Positions 6,571 to 6,966 of a stretch of DNA of 6,966 bases are shown here, piece by piece; positions within the stretch are counted from its first letter, which is position 1, and every line of letters begins with the position of its first letter. The translations under genes were made by a program, and so were the position numbers. The notes under the pieces are model-generated. The model was not told where the DNA came from. It saw only the letters and a list, made by a program, of their open reading frames with translations, and did no database searches. This stretch comes from Desulfocapsa sp. Its GTDB lineage: Bacteria > Desulfobacterota > Desulfobulbia > Desulfobulbales > Desulfocapsaceae. Location: positions 1 to 6,966 of the forward strand of contig JAOZKX010000107.1 in assembly GCA_029935135.1 (NCBI GenBank). Direction: 5' to 3'.

Positions 6571-6966
6571 ATGAAACGAATGTTCTATCTGTTCTGCATT
6601 GTATTTCTTTTCTTCTTCTCCATATCTCACGCATCTGATCGTACTGTAACCCTGCAGCTGCCCTGGCTGCATCAATTTCAGTTTGCAGGCTATTATGCAG
6701 CGCTCGAGCAGGGATTTTTCCGAGAGGCTGGGTTGCGGGTCATTCTTAAAGAGGGACAGCCTGGTCTTAACCCGATAACGGAAGTGCTCAGCGGGAAGGT
6801 TGAATATGGTGTTGGTGTCTCAGATATTCTCGCTCAAAAGATGAATGGGGCCCCCGTAACCGTCCTTGCAGCAGTCTTTCAGCATTCAGCTATTATTTTC
6901 CTTACCAAAAAAGATTCGGGTATTTCCACTCCTCAGGATATGGCAGGCCGTCGGGTTATGTTGATA
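6571..6966 (+). CDS. NMT1/THI5-like periplasmic solute-binding domain protein, 3'-truncated by the window edge
   Basis: The frame from ATG 6571 is open to the last base and gives 132 residues. The N-terminus MKRMFYLFCIVFLFFFSISHA-S is a clear signal peptide with a likely cut after SHA (residue 22). The following LQLPWLHQFQFAGYYAALEQGFFREAGLRV segment (about 28-57), then KEGQPGLNPI and VLSGKVEYGVGVSDIL, is typical of NMT1/THI5-like substrate-binding domains. These are found in ABC transporters for thiamine precursors, nitrate or taurine. The WxHQFQFAGYYAA style is also common in N-terminal sensor domains of GGDEF proteins and histidine kinases. The missing C-terminus decides between a free binding protein and a membrane signalling protein; I lean slightly to the latter because no transporter gene is nearby. 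AAGAGAG at 6557-6563, 7 bases before the ATG, supports the start. It lies beyond the terminator and is probably a separate unit. Confidence 0.85.
   Translation, partial: MKRMFYLFCIVFLFFFSISHASDRTVTLQLPWLHQFQFAGYYAALEQGFFREAGLRVILKEGQPGLNPITEVLSGKVEYGVGVSDILAQKMNGAPVTVLAAVFQHSAIIFLTKKDSGISTPQDMAGRRVMLI

Overview
The window looks like a bacterial chromosomal housekeeping region, with every convincing gene on the + strand and short gaps between genes. The order yebC-ruvC-ruvA-ruvB, an RlmE-type methyltransferase upstream and an NMT1/THI5-like periplasmic sensor domain downstream fit a Gram-negative lineage. My best guess is Desulfobacterota (formerly Deltaproteobacteria, perhaps Desulfobulbales-like). 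This is inferred from gene content and protein style only, so it is tentative.

Layout. Bases 2-1174 are the 3' part of a class II tRNA nucleotidyltransferase/poly(A)-polymerase-family gene with an HD domain; its 5' end lies outside the window. A 125-base gap holds a promoter-like pair and a weak hairpin. Then comes a tight run: rlmE (1300-1908, GTG start), yebC (1938-2687), ruvC (2702-3195, broken by a one-base frameshift), ruvA (3207-3824), ruvB (3821-4879, overlapping ruvA by 4 bases), panB (4883-5737) and a small exported TPR-like protein of unknown function (5738-6325). A rho-independent terminator at 6341-6366 closes the run. After a 200-base gap, a new gene begins at 6571 and runs off the end. 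It encodes a signal peptide and the start of an NMT1/THI5-like solute-binding domain.

How the genes fit together. RuvA, RuvB and RuvC form the Holliday-junction branch-migration and resolution machinery. RlmE (23S rRNA 2'-O-methylation), YebC (a translation- or transcription-associated factor) and the tRNA nucleotidyltransferase are RNA and translation housekeeping. PanB makes ketopantoate for coenzyme A and probably shares the transcript without a direct functional link.

The most notable observation is the ruvC frameshift at a TTTT run (2781-2784). It separates the first catalytic Asp from the other three acidic residues. It is either a sequencing/assembly error or a real lesion. Smaller points are an imperfect 14-bp tandem repeat across the ruvC stop, a perfect 5-bp inverted repeat just before the ruvC start, motif deviations in the nucleotidyltransferase and the uncharacterised TPR-like protein. 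I see no mobile element, CRISPR array, tRNA or rRNA, and no convincing new multi-gene system.
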